From Azolla caroliniana (Eukaryota > Polypodiophyta): 64,000 bases of DNA. Where the stretch lies: contig JBHGNT010000009.1 of the NCBI GenBank assembly GCA_043228905.1, positions 16,368,001 to 16,432,000 on the forward strand, in the 5' to 3' direction. Below are positions 44,755 through 54,855 of this stretch, in pieces. A program made the translations under genes and the position numbers. How positions within the stretch are numbered: the stretch's first letter is position 1; every line of letters begins with the position of its first letter. Under the pieces are notes generated by a model. That model was given only the letters and a program-made list of their open reading frames with translations, was not told the origin of the DNA and did not search any database.

Positions 44755-47750
44755 TCAATCAAATTCCTCCACATCCTCATTCACATCCGTCGTAGTATCT
44801 TCATCGTCGAGGTGATCAAGGTCAGGATCCTCGTCATGTCTTTTCTTGAAAAACTTTACTCTTTTTACCGCAATGGGTATGGCTAACCTTGATCCATCTA
44901 GCTCCGCAAGGTGGTATGTGGCATTGTCGTTGGCACTTATCACCACATACGGTCCGAACCATCTTCTTGCGCACTTCCTTGTTGTATTGTGTTGATTGTC
45001 AAGGCTGCTTACGTAGACCAATACCCAATCTCTTTCTTCGATCTTCTTGGGACGCAGTCGATGCGTCTTGTTGAACCGAATTTTGTTCTTCACTCGGGCT
45101 GCCTCCATCATTTTTCGCGCATGTTCTAGATCTTCAGGTCTCCTTTCAAGTGGCCTTATCCGTGCCGCTAATAATTCTTCTCGGCTCATCTCGTTCTCCC
45201 ATGGTATCCCTACCCATGAGGCGATCATCCTTTCGATGGGCATCACCGGCTTTTGTCCATACATAAGCTCCGTTGGCATATACCCTGTCACCGAGCTGTG
45301 TGTCGTTCTGTCAGCCCACAAGGCATAGGGCAATAGTCGTGGCCAATTCCCGACTCGACCGTTGCATGCTCGTACGATGGCTTTGATGATGGGTCCATGT
45401 CCTCGCTCGATCTTCCCATTCGCTTCTGGATTGTAGGTAGTCGTGAGGGAGAGCTTCACACCTAGTCGTTCGAAAAGCTCCGTTGCTTCGTGTGCGTCCA
45501 ACTCCCCTCGGTCGGCAACTATCTTCCCCACACATCCGTATCGGCAGACAACCTCTTCAAGTAGAAATTTGCAAATAGCTGACGTCGTCTTATTTATCAA
45601 GGTCCGCCCTTCCACTTGATTTGTCAAGTCTTCTCTTGCCAGCACTAAGTACTTCATTTGTCCCACTCCATTGGCATCGAGACTAGATCAACCATCCATT
45701 TGAAGTGTATGGTGAGCGGGTATGTCGGTCGTAGCTCATCACGATGGCGTATGTTGGAATGTACTTTGCAAGTTTCGCGTGTGGACACGAAATGGAGTAC
45801 TTCTTTATACATGCTTGGCCACCTGTACTTTTCCTTCAACTTTTCGAACATCGCCCATATTCCTCTATGACTTGCCCAAGCACTCTCGTGGAATTCGGTC
45901 ATCAGCATCACTTGCTCTTCTTTCTTTACCACCACTCGGCGTGGTATTCCTGTCTTTCTTTTTGGGTGTCGCCAAAGGAATCCTCCCTTCAGGAAGTATC
46001 GATAAGCTTTCTTCCGGATTCGTAGAGCCTCCTCCTTTGTTAAAGAAGCATCCGTTGTCATTATTTTTAAGAACCTGCCGATCAGTAACCACTCTCCTTC
46101 GTACTCGTCCTCGTTGAAGGCGTGGAGGGTAAGCGTGTCCTTGTCTTCCGCCGATAATTGAGCCATCTTGAAGAAGTTGATGGTGACGTCTTCATCTTCC
46201 GAAACCATGTCACTTTCACTTTCAAATCTTGCCCTTCACAGCATATCAGCCATGTCGTTCTTCTTGCCTGCAATGTGGCGGATCTCTGTGCTTAAAGACT
46301 TGATATAGGCGATCCACCTTAGCATAGCTAAATCTGGGGTCGCATATCCTGATATCATTCCAAGGATTGGGAGACAATTTGTCTCTATTATCACTTCCGA
46401 CCCGATCAGGTAATCTTTGTCCGTCTTCATTGCCGACACAATACCCCAAAGTTCTCGCTTGACTTGGGCGTATCTTTGTTGTCGTTCGTTGAGAACTTTT
46501 GCTCCGAACCGGATGGCATACCACACATTATCTTCTCCTTCTTGGTTGATGACCCACCCGATTCCGGTTGGGCCCGTATCTACAGTCACATAAATCGGCT
46601 TTCCTTCGGTATAGTCGGCCTTTCTTAGTGCTGGAGCTTCAAGAAGTAGTTTCTTCAATCTTCGCATTGTGTTCGTGTGCTCATCACGCCAATCGAACTT
46701 CACTCTTTTCTTTAGCAATCCATATAATGGCTCGGCGACATGAGCGTAGTGCGGAATCCAAATCGGCTTTCCTTCGGTATAGTCGGCCTTTCTTAGTGCT
46801 GGAGCTTCAAGAAGTAGTTTCTTCAATCTTCACATTGCGTTCGTGTGCTCATCAAGCCATTCGAACTTCACTCTTTTCTTTAGCAATCCATATAATGGCA
46901 CGGCGACATGAGCGTAGTGCGGAATCCATATATGGTAAAATGTGCATGCTCCAAGGAACCTTCAAACCTCCGTTTGGTTTACACATTCTTCTTTCATGTC
47001 CTGGATCTCGTTCACCTTTGATGGCGAAGGCTTCCGGTCGTATGCTCCACATAAGTGACCTACCACCAAGATCTCTGGTTGCCCGAATGTGGATTTCTCT
47101 CCCGACAATGTCAAATTCGTGTCTTCGAGCCTTTAGAGCACCTTCTCGCAATCTTTGATATGATCCGCGACGAACTTTCTACACCCTTCCTTATCTTTTG
47201 ATTCATTCTTCTCTTCATTTGAACATCCTTTTATTGGAATATCATCCAAGAATGACATCGTGATGTCAGAGATGCAATCCTTCAAGACCTTGTTCATGGT
47301 ATTCACCATATGAGCCACCGAGTTCGTTGCACCTTGAGGTAAGGTACACATCTGCACGAGCCCGATCGGAGTCCTCTTGGTTTTAATGTCACGACTGTCG
47401 ATCGCCAATTGGAATTGGTCATATTCGGAGTAGAGTTCACCAATGGAGTAGATGGACCGGCCCGCAAACACCTCGGCAAATTCGTCCACGCTCGGACCGA
47501 TTCCAACATTTTGAATTGTAACCTTGTTGACGGGTTGAAGATCTTGGATTAATCGCAACGATCCATTCTTCTTCGGCACCGTGAACCACCTATTAGAGTA
47601 AGGAGCATTCGACGGTTCTAGAATACCCATATTCACTTTCTCCATTAAGAGCTCGATCAGCTTCGGAAGGTGCGCTCTTAGAACTAGTATCGGTTTCAAA
47701 TTTCAAGGCACATGCGGCACCGTGAAGATCACCATCGGCTCTATAATCTT
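44755..47750 (-). pseudogene. Large gypsy pol: RT, RNase H, zinc finger, integrase
   Basis: On the minus strand from 47750: RT (PYSNRWFTVPKKNGSLRLIQ, QPVNKVTIQNVGIGP, and the catalytic box SFLDDIPIKG at about 47235). After frame breaks comes RNase H (IYVTVDTGPTGIGWVINQEG, YAQVKRELWGIVSAMK, IRHIAGKKNDMADML). The zinc-binding region follows (FHESAWASHRGIW...TRETCKVHS, with one cysteine changed to R/E context), and the integrase C-terminal half at 44755-45666 (YNPEANGKIERGHGPIIKA, THSSVTGYMPTELMYGQKP). A 56-codon tandem duplication lies between RT and RNase H. Upstream continuity is cut by the gag-only element at 47787. Frameshifts near 47140, 46230 and 45660 make it inactive. Confidence 0.85.
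46592..46927 (-). repeat. 168-bp in-frame tandem duplication in gypsy pol
   Basis: AAATCGGCTTTCCTTCGGTA begins at 46592 and 46760. The two copies differ at a few positions, and 168 is 56 codons, so the frame is preserved (the LLLEAPALRKADYTEGKPI block appears twice). Confidence 0.9.
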
Positions 47751-47786
47751 TGGGTCAGCACATCCAATTTCTTGGGGAGAAAACGC

Positions 47787-48568
47787 TGTCGTAGTGTATT
47801 TCGTACACTACGTGAAAAAGTAAAAATAATATAACCGATTTAATTACATATAAATAAATAAAATAAGAATATCAAGATATTTATCACCAATAAATAAAAT
47901 AAGAATATCAAGATATTTATCACGTGCATAGGGCAAGATTTGAACCTTGTACCTCCAAGTAGCCAAATCTCAACTTTACCATTATACTACCTTATCTTTA
48001 GTGTTCTATAAATAGATTTAATAACTATAAGTGCTTTATTTGCGCCTACCTTTATTAAAAAGGTAAATCATGCATTTTTAGAGTGCGTGAATATTTTATA
48101 GAAAAACGCAAGCAACTAAAAAGTGACTCATGCACATCTAGCGTGCATGAGCACTATATTTAGCAAATAAAAGCAAGGATTAAAAAAGCATGTAGTTATG
48201 CTTAGTCTCTCCCATCACTACATAAGGATGGGGAGCACAATGTAATAGGTGGGTGAAATATCTGGAAATTGGATATATTTCCGAAAACACCAACCGATTA
48301 ATATAATCGTGGGATTCACGAAAATAATATAATCTATACTTGTGGGATTCACAAGTTTCTTATATCTTTCTTTCAATCTAAATACATATTCTTATCTAAA
48401 TATTGATTAATCGAATACAATACACTCGTGGGATTCACGAAATTTCTATCTCTCTTTCTAATAATCTATTCATTACTAGCCTCATCTCATATTCTTCTTT
48501 CTCCTAGTCCAAAACCTCGGCGGTTCCCACCCGACTCACGCAACGATCCGGAGCCGAAAGGCACGACA
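47787..48568 (+). repeat. 5' LTR of the gag-only element
   Basis: 782 bp, TGTCGTAGTGTATTTC at the start, GGCACGACA at the end. A 36-bp unit (TAAATAAAATAAGAATATCA) is tandemly duplicated from 47855 and 47891, unlike in the 3' LTR. An antisense tRNA-like module lies at 47936-47989. Confidence 0.92.
47936..47989 (-). other. tRNA-like module in the gag-only element LTR, antisense
   Basis: Minus strand: A-box-like TAGTATAATGGT (47978-47989) and B box GGTTCAAATCT (47936-47946). The copy in the 3' LTR (50714-50768) has a mutated B box. Confidence 0.5.
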
Positions 48569-48572
48569 CAGT

Positions 48573-48590
48573 TGGTGAACCCGACGTGAA
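48573..48590 (+). other. Primer binding site of the gag-only element
   Basis: TGGTGAACCCGACGTGAA, four bases after the LTR. It differs by one base from the site of the large gypsy (54228-54245) and is unrelated to the initiator-Met site of the copia elements. Confidence 0.75.
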
Positions 48591-48606
48591 GAGGGGTGGT
48601 AAGGAG

Positions 48607-50061
48607 ATGGAGAATCAACAAGAAGCGATGAATATGATGATGATGATGATTGAGCGGATGCAACAAGAACAACACGCGATGACGGAGATGAAGGCGGCAG
48701 TAGAGCGGCTTGTGCGACGAAATGGGGAATTCAACGGAAATGATGTGTCACGCTATCTACGTGACTACAAAGGGGAGATGATGCGATGTGGGATACCGGA
48801 AGGATTGCAAGTGATATCCTTCAGTCGGGTAGCCACGGATGAGTTACAAGAAAGAATCTACAAGATACGGCAACAAAATCCAACATGGGGGTCCTTTGAA
48901 GAAGCTTTACGAGAGGCATATGACTACGAGAGATCGAAGGGACGAGATCGACGCAAGTTTGACGAATGGGTGGCATTGGAGAAGACCCACCGAAGTGCAA
49001 CACAAGCATTCCTAGAGTTCGAGCATCGTCTTGCTCGACTCTCGGAGCGGGAACAACGATTGGTGGGGGAGGATAAAGTCCTAATGTTCGTAAAATCGAT
49101 CGATCGAAAAGAAAGGATGGACATCGGGATCGAACTCGAAGACGATGACGGTGCGAATGGTCTTACCGAAGATTGGGCCGAAGTCCAAAGGGTATGCCGG
49201 AGACATGATGAGAGGAAGATGAGAATCTTGTCAACGACATGGCCGATGAAGGATGGTCGATTGAAGACAAACGATGGAGCCGATATGAAGGCCGAAATAC
49301 AACATGATGGTGCGATGGAAGAGGGTGTAAAACAAGCTACCCTCTTGTCTTGCAAAAGAACAACGACGAAGGATAAGGCCGATAACCCAAGTGTAGAAGA
49401 AGATTTCAGAATACAAGTGTCCGAAACATCGGGTGAAAAAGGGGTAAGCATAATTGATGCAGTGAAAGAGAGCAAGGAGGACTTGATTGAGGAGGTCGCC
49501 ACGAAAGATGACATCGAATCGAAGGTGGCTATGGACAAATCAACGACGGATGGCCATATCGAGACTTCCCCACCACTGATTCCAAAGACTCCGGCTGTTG
49601 CGTTCGAAAGGCAATGTGAGACCGAAGAGACGGAAGGTGGCGGAGAGAAAACAAAGGTCGAAGCCGATGCGTACGACGGAGAGATAGCCGAGAATATGGC
49701 TATGGGTGAAACAACGGAGGATGATAATACCGAGGATTCCTACCCACTAATTCTAGAGACTTCGGTGGTTGTATTCGAGAACCAACGTGAGACCGGAGAG
49801 ACAGGAGGTGGCGGCAAGAAAGGTAAAGTCAGAAGCCGGTTCGGATGGAAGGTGATCCGGACGGGATTCCGATTCGAAAGAAAGCCGAACCGGGTAAAAG
49901 AGGATTCGACCGAAATTCGACCCGAAAGAAAGCCGAACCGAAAGGAAGAGAATTCGGCCGAAAGACGACACAAACGAAAGCCGAACCGGGCGAATGAGGA
50001 TTCGGCCGAAAGACGACCCGAAAAGGGGTCGACTCGGTCAAAACCGATCGACCGAGTCTGA
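48607..50061 (+). CDS. gag-like protein of the non-autonomous element, 484 aa
   Basis: The ATG at 48607 starts MENQQEAMNM with a methionine-rich helix and predicted coiled coil (to about 45). The retrotransposon gag core follows at about 40-200 (NGEFNGNDVSRYLRDYKGEM, NPTWGSFEEALREAYDYERS). The same arrangement is found in the gag of the large gypsy (KGQFDGRNITKFLDAYRREM, KTTWTEFEKVILAEF). No CCHC knuckle is seen. The second half is acidic, then strongly basic, with repeated RKPNR units separated by about 20 residues near the end. It likely forms or joins particles and packages its own RNA; the rest must come from a helper. The frame is uninterrupted, unlike the host gypsy gag, which suggests selection or recent activity. 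Confidence 0.85.
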   Translation: MENQQEAMNMMMMMIERMQQEQHAMTEMKAAVERLVRRNGEFNGNDVSRYLRDYKGEMMRCGIPEGLQVISFSRVATDELQERIYKIRQQNPTWGSFEEALREAYDYERSKGRDRRKFDEWVALEKTHRSATQAFLEFEHRLARLSEREQRLVGEDKVLMFVKSIDRKERMDIGIELEDDDGANGLTEDWAEVQRVCRRHDERKMRILSTTWPMKDGRLKTNDGADMKAEIQHDGAMEEGVKQATLLSCKRTTTKDKADNPSVEEDFRIQVSETSGEKGVSIIDAVKESKEDLIEEVATKDDIESKVAMDKSTTDGHIETSPPLIPKTPAVAFERQCETEETEGGGEKTKVEADAYDGEIAENMAMGETTEDDNTEDSYPLILETSVVVFENQRETGETGGGGKKGKVRSRFGWKVIRTGFRFERKPNRVKEDSTEIRPERKPNRKEENSAERRHKRKPNRANEDSAERRPEKGSTRSKPIDRV

Positions 50062-50078
50062 CTTGGCCAAACGCGAAT

Positions 50079-50600
50079 ATGGATGGAAGCCGACCTAGCC
50101 GAAAGCCGATCGGACGAGACCGATCCGGAAAGAAGCTAATCCGACTCAACCGGAGGTTGGACCGGTCGAGGCTGGTGAAAATGAGGAAAAGAAAGCCAAC
50201 CGAAACCGAAACCGATAGATCGAAACCGGGCCGGAAGGAGACCGACTCAATCGAAACCGAACAACCGATTCCGATTCGGCCGAATACGAATCCGATCGGA
50301 AGCCGATCAAACCGAAAGTCGATCGGACGAGAGCGATCCGGAAAAAAGTCAAGGTTGATGAAGACAAGAAAGAGGCCAGTAAAAGACACTACCACGAATG
50401 ACAAGGGCCAAGAATATGACGAGAGAGAACAAAGAATATGGTGGATCGGATGGCGACAATGGTTCGGGTGGAAAGAATGGGTCTACTCAAAATGGAGAGA
50501 CAAAGTTGACATAGAGGGACAAATGGAGGATGAAGGGGAGACAACGAGCATCGGCAACTTCGGCACATACCGGAGGATGTGCGGGTTTGGAGGGGGCGAG
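50079..50600 (+). other. Charged low-complexity region after the gag stop
   Basis: A second frame continues with the same arginine/lysine-rich composition (KPTETETDRSKPGRKETDS) and then a tryptophan-rich patch (WWIGWRQWFGWKEW). It could be a short second protein or the former end of gag after a frameshift. It runs on into the LTR. A purine tract, ending AGGGGGCGAG at 50591-50600, abuts the 3' LTR. Confidence 0.4.
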
Positions 50601-51389
50601 TGTCGTAGTATATTTCTTACACTACGTGAAAAAGTAAAAATAATATAACCGATTTAATTACATATAAATAAATAAAATAAGAATATCAAAATATTTATCA
50701 CATGCATAGGGCAAGATTTGAAGCCTATACCTCCACGTAGCCAAACCTCAACTTTACCATTATGCTACCTTATCTTTAGTGTTCTACAAATAGATTTAGT
50801 AACTATAAGTGCTTTATTTGCGCCTACCTTTATTAAAAGGTAAATCATGCATTTTTAGAGTGCGTCAATATTTTATAGAAAAACGCAAGCAACTAAAAAG
50901 TGACTCATGCACATCTAGCGTGCATGAGCACTATATTTAGCAAATAAAAGCAAGGATTAGAAAAGCATTACATGCACATTTAGTGTGCATGAACATATTA
51001 GAAAAAAAGCATGTAGTTATGCTTAGTCTCTCCCATCACTACATAAGGATGGGGAGCACAATGTAATAGAGGTGTGAAATATTTGGAAATTGGATATATT
51101 TCCGAAAACACCAACCGATTAATATAATCGTGGGATTCACGAAAATAATATAATCTATACTTGTGGGATTCACAAGTTTCTTATATCTTTCTTTCAATCT
51201 AAATACATATTCTTATCTAAATATTGATTAATCGAATACAATACACTCGTGGGATTCACGAAATTTCTATCTCTCTTTCTAATAATCTATTCGTTACTAG
51301 CCTCATCTCATATTCTTCTTTCTCCTAGTCCAAAACCTCGGCGGTTCCCACCCGACTCACGCAACGATCCGGAGCCGAAAGGCACGACA
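50601..51389 (+). repeat. 3' LTR of the gag-only element
   Basis: 789 bp, same ends as the 5' LTR. It has several substitutions (for example near 50617 and 50722-50737), lacks the 36-bp duplication, and carries an extra 50-base segment near 50960-51005. Confidence 0.92.
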
Positions 51390-52060
51390 ACGCGAAGGCT
51401 TTCCCATGCTTTTCAAGCATTTCACGAAACTTTTGCTCCTCTTCAGTGAGGAGGAAATCCTCCTTTCCAACTCGTAGCTTTCTTTTCGTCTCTTCGGTGA
51501 AGACATGACCTATTGTCTTTGGATCTCTTAAGCTTTGATCATTAGCGACTTCCTTCATCTTTTGCCAGCTATCTTCCAGTAGCGGAACATTTTATATTTT
51601 GTGTTGATTTCAGCTTCCTTCATCAAGTTGCCATGATAGTATTCATCGATGATAGCGTACATGCTGACGGAGTTAACCGAAATCACGTGGTTGGTCGTGA
51701 AGTTAGCTCAAGTCCAGAACGTCCTTGATTTCGCCGATGGTGTCGTTATATGAGGCTTCTTCCATAATATGAGTCACAAACTCTTCTTCTTCTATTATGT
51801 TTTCTTCTTTCAGCATCTTTTCGAATTCTTGTATTCGACGCTTGTCCTTCTTGTTGGGTAGTACTAGTTTACATGTGCCACTAGGTGTGACACATGTTGC
51901 TTCTCCTCGCAATCCACATGCTCTATTTTCTTGTGGGGACTTGTGATTGCTCGGACTATTTGTGCCCCATGCTCCAATACTCCGTTCTAAAAATCCGAGG
52001 ATTCGCCTCGAAGACTATCTCGATTTCTTTCATGATTAGCTCGCACCATTAGGAATTGAA
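51390..52060 (-). pseudogene. Large gypsy pol, N-terminal connector before RT
   Basis: The minus strand reads GEATCVTPSGTCKLVLPNKK and KDKRRIQEFEKMLKEENIIE at 51703-51912, then TIGHVFTEETKRKLRVGKED and FREMLEKHGKAFA ending at 51390, where the gag-only element sits. Stops separate the pieces. The continuation (SPQEIGCADPKIIEPM) is at about 47720-47780. Confidence 0.75.
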
Positions 52061-52067
52061 CATATCT

Positions 52068-52829
52068 TTAGTTGTCAAGACTCTTTATTCGAGCAAATGC
52101 CGCACCATTGTCGAACACTTTGGTTTCCATCCGAGATGATGTGATATACAGTTGTCCTAGGACGACAGGATGCGACGCCGATTCTTGCAGGAAGAAGTGT
52201 TGATCCATCTCCACATCTCCGATCATGACTTTAACATTGGGACAAGCTCCGTACAAGTCCTCCATAGTCTTTGTTGCCGTGCGAATCTTCCATCTGTGAT
52301 TAGTATTGATTGGCCATCTTCCTTTTTTGTAGAAGTCGGTTGACATGAGGTTGATCTCCGAGCCGTGGTCGATCAAGGCTACCACGGTCTCTTTCTTCTC
52401 CCCGATTTTCACCGGCGTCTCTGTTGTCGCTCGTGCCCAATGAGATCGAGTATAGTGGCTGTTCACCATTTCTTCATCGATTTCGTCTCTTGTCATCGTT
52501 ATGGCATTTGCTTTTGCTTTCAGTGGCTTCTCTTCTTCTTCGTCTGATTGTTGCCTTTTTCGCTTTACAAGGTCCACGATCGTGTCGTGGAACTCCTTCT
52601 TCGTAATGCCGAGTAGTTCCCTCAAGGACAAAGTCACGTGGCTATCAAGAACGCATTCCTCGAGAATCTTCTTCAGGTCTGTTGTCTGCTCTATGTCCGA
52701 CCTTAGCTTATAGGTAGGCATAGTCCTTGTCTTTCGAGTGGGGTCTTCAACACTAATCTTCACGGGCCGAACCATCTCTTCGACTTGTTTGCTCGACTCC
52801 GCTTTTCCGCTAGCATCTCCTTCCTCCAT
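52068..52829 (-). pseudogene. Large gypsy aspartyl protease region
   Basis: An open stretch of 253 codons, with the aspartyl protease at about residues 145-245 (ETVVALIDHGSEINLMSTDF, then HPVVLGQLYI). The active-site triplet is D-H-G rather than D-S/T-G. The N-terminal half is charged and lysine-rich. It has no stop itself but lies between broken neighbours and is part of the dead element. Confidence 0.8.
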
Positions 52830-52838
52830 TTGTAAAGA

Positions 52839-54181
52839 TCAACTCGTTTCTGCATCTTTTTTTTTTCTCGCATTCATTGTTTCATGTCTCTTTGATGGGC
52901 CTTGCTCTTCTATTCTTTTTCTCTTTTCTTTGACAAACACCTTGTGGTTGTCACACATCACTTCCGCGAGTATGGTGTTGTCATCCACCAGATCCGACCA
53001 CCCGGTTATGCTTTGCACGCTTCGGTCTGCAAGCTCTACCTCGTTCGATGTGACCTTCCCCATCTTCTCATACTCGAGAATGGAAGACCAAAACTTTGCT
53101 CCCACTTTTGCAGCTTCATTTTTGTCTTTCCCGACTCTTATTCCGGCCGTTGCCGCATAGTGCATCGCATCCACATGAGTCGCCTCAACATCTTCCATAG
53201 ATTTCTTCATTGCCCCTCTTCCGAAATTCACCCATAGGGGTCTTCGAGTTTCAATCGAGCAGATCATGTTGTCATCTATGTATACGATATTTTGTCAGAT
53301 CGCCTCTCGAAGGCTCGCGCAATCCCTTCTCATGTGGTCCATGCTATCGCACCACATGCATCTAAAGGGTTCTTTTCCTTTGGGGCCCTGGCGATTCATG
53401 TTGGCTAGCGTGACCATCTCGAACTTCTTTGCTAGCTCTTCGATGATGTCATCATCAATCTTCCTTTCTTCCGGGCTGCTTTGTTTGGGCGGCTTAGCTA
53501 CTTTCAGTTGTCTTGTTTTCTCCGCAACAGTCGATCCCGCCAAGTCGGTGTCATCAACCCACTGACGACGCTTGTTGAGCCTATTGCATGCTCGCTTCAC
53601 CGTAACCTAGTCCGCCACAAGCCCATTCGCTTGGGTGTCATCTTCGAGGAGAGTACCCAGTTCTCGTCTATCCTTTATATCCACAACCTTTAGGAAGTAC
53701 AATTGTCCTCCTCAAGTAGCACTTGGTCTGTGGCGGGGAGACGACGAAACATTTGGTCGAATTCGTCGTACACCCTTAAGGCACTCACCTTCTTGTTCTT
53801 CTTTTCTATCCACTTCATCAAGGCATGTCGAGTCATCCTCAACAAATTTTCCGTCGTGAACTCCGCTAATATCACTTTCTCGAACTCTGTCCACGTTGTC
53901 TTCCCTTCTTGAAGCTCGATGACGTGCCTTTGGATGTTGTTGGCGACCACTCTCTTGAAATTTGTGATTTGACGCATTTCAGACATGTCCCTCTGATTCA
54001 TCTCCCTTCTATATGCATCAAGGAACTTCGTAATGTTCCTTCCGTCAAATTGACCCTTGAGCTCAACGACACGGTCGACGGCCTTCCCCATGCTCGCATC
54101 GTTGTCTCGAGATCTCATCATTTGTTCGACGATCAACATCATCCTTTCGAACTCTCCCGCTTGATTGCTTTAGGATGCCAT
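52839..54181 (-). pseudogene. Large gypsy gag, broken
   Basis: The start ATG is at 54179-54181, but the fourth codon is a stop (MAS then TAA). Beyond it, the gag core reads KGQFDGRNITKFLDAYRREM and KTTWTEFEKVILAEFTTENL (53690-54142). After frame breaks comes a zinc knuckle CMWCDSMDHMRRDCASL at about 53300-53360, and a lysine-rich tail (52839-53267). The core resembles that of the gag-only element at 48607-50061. Confidence 0.8.
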
Positions 54182-54227
54182 CTCCAAGTATCGGTTGATC
54201 CTCGATTTGATCCTTCCTGCCGCCTCT

Positions 54228-54245
54228 TTCACGTCGGGTCCACCA
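54228..54245 (-). other. Primer binding site of the large gypsy
   Basis: Minus strand TGGTGGACCCGACGTGAA, eight bases after the 5' LTR end at 54254; 17 of 18 positions match the site of the gag-only element. Confidence 0.75.
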
Positions 54246-54608
54246 CTTAATTATGTCGTGAATATCTGTCACTACGCACGGATCGTGAGGCGGAACCGCC
54301 GGGGTTCTGGACCGGAAGGATTCAAAGTTTACGCTAGTTTTAGCAAGAAAGTATTTAAGGTAGATTGAGAGAGATTGATATGGCAAGAGGGAGATACTGA
54401 AATAAAGAGTTAACTCTTGATTTTAGATTTGAGAGAGAAGATACATCAACAATAGGGTTACAAGTCTCTTATTTGATCATCCAAAAATTTTATCTTACCC
54501 TTTCATCTTTTTTCTCCCCTCTTTTATAGATGCCCTCATGCATTTGAGGGTACAAGACATGCATAAAATGCATGTTTGCCATTTGGCGCTCATGTATTCC
54601 AAGAAAAT

Positions 54609-54670
54609 GTGTTGGCTTAGTGGTAAGCCTATTGACTCTCAACTTGGAGGTGCAAGGTTCAAATCCTTAC
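54609..54670 (+). other. tRNA-derived module (SINE-like) in the large gypsy LTR, antisense to the element
   Basis: Plus strand: A box TGGCTTAGTGG (54613-54623) matches the pol III consensus. B box GGTTCAAATCC (54656-54666) differs from it by one base. The T stem AAGG/CCTT is intact, and a TTTA-rich tract follows. This is the best pol III promoter-like unit in the window. Confidence 0.65.
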
Positions 54671-54721
54671 TTTCCCTCCTTGTGTATATGTATAAATATT
54701 TATTTATTTATTTATCCATCT

Positions 54722-54855
54722 GGCCGCCGGTCGCTGGATGTCGGTTACCATCCGGTCATCGGTTGCCGGATGTCGGTTACTGTCCGATCAACGGTCTCCG
54801 GATGCCGGTTCCGTCGTCGGTTGTCGGATGCCGATTACCGTCCGATCGCCGGTCC
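54722..54855 (+). repeat. Degenerate short tandem repeat with CCGGATG/GTCGGTTACC motifs
   Basis: Motifs GGATGTCGGTTACC, GGATGTCGGTTACT, GGATGCCGGTTCC and GGATGCCGATTACC recur about every 30 bases. Confidence 0.75.

Larger units (their letters stand above)
47787..51389 (+). mobile_element. Non-autonomous gag-only LTR retrotransposon (TR-GAG type), 3.6 kb, target duplication ACGC
   Basis: Two LTRs (47787-48568, 50601-51389), a primer site, one long gag-like frame, a purine tract and no protease, RT or integrase. ACGC flanks it on both sides (47783-47786, 51390-51393). It interrupts the pol of the large gypsy just before the RT domain. Its primer site, LTR end CACGACA and gag fold match that gypsy, so its enzymes were probably supplied by that family. 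Terminal-repeat elements with only gag are known in plants as TR-GAG. Confidence 0.9.

Noticed and set aside
49829-50404. Antisense frame of 191 codons opposite the gag-only element
   Set aside because: Mirror of a repetitive basic coding region; its composition follows from the sense strand.
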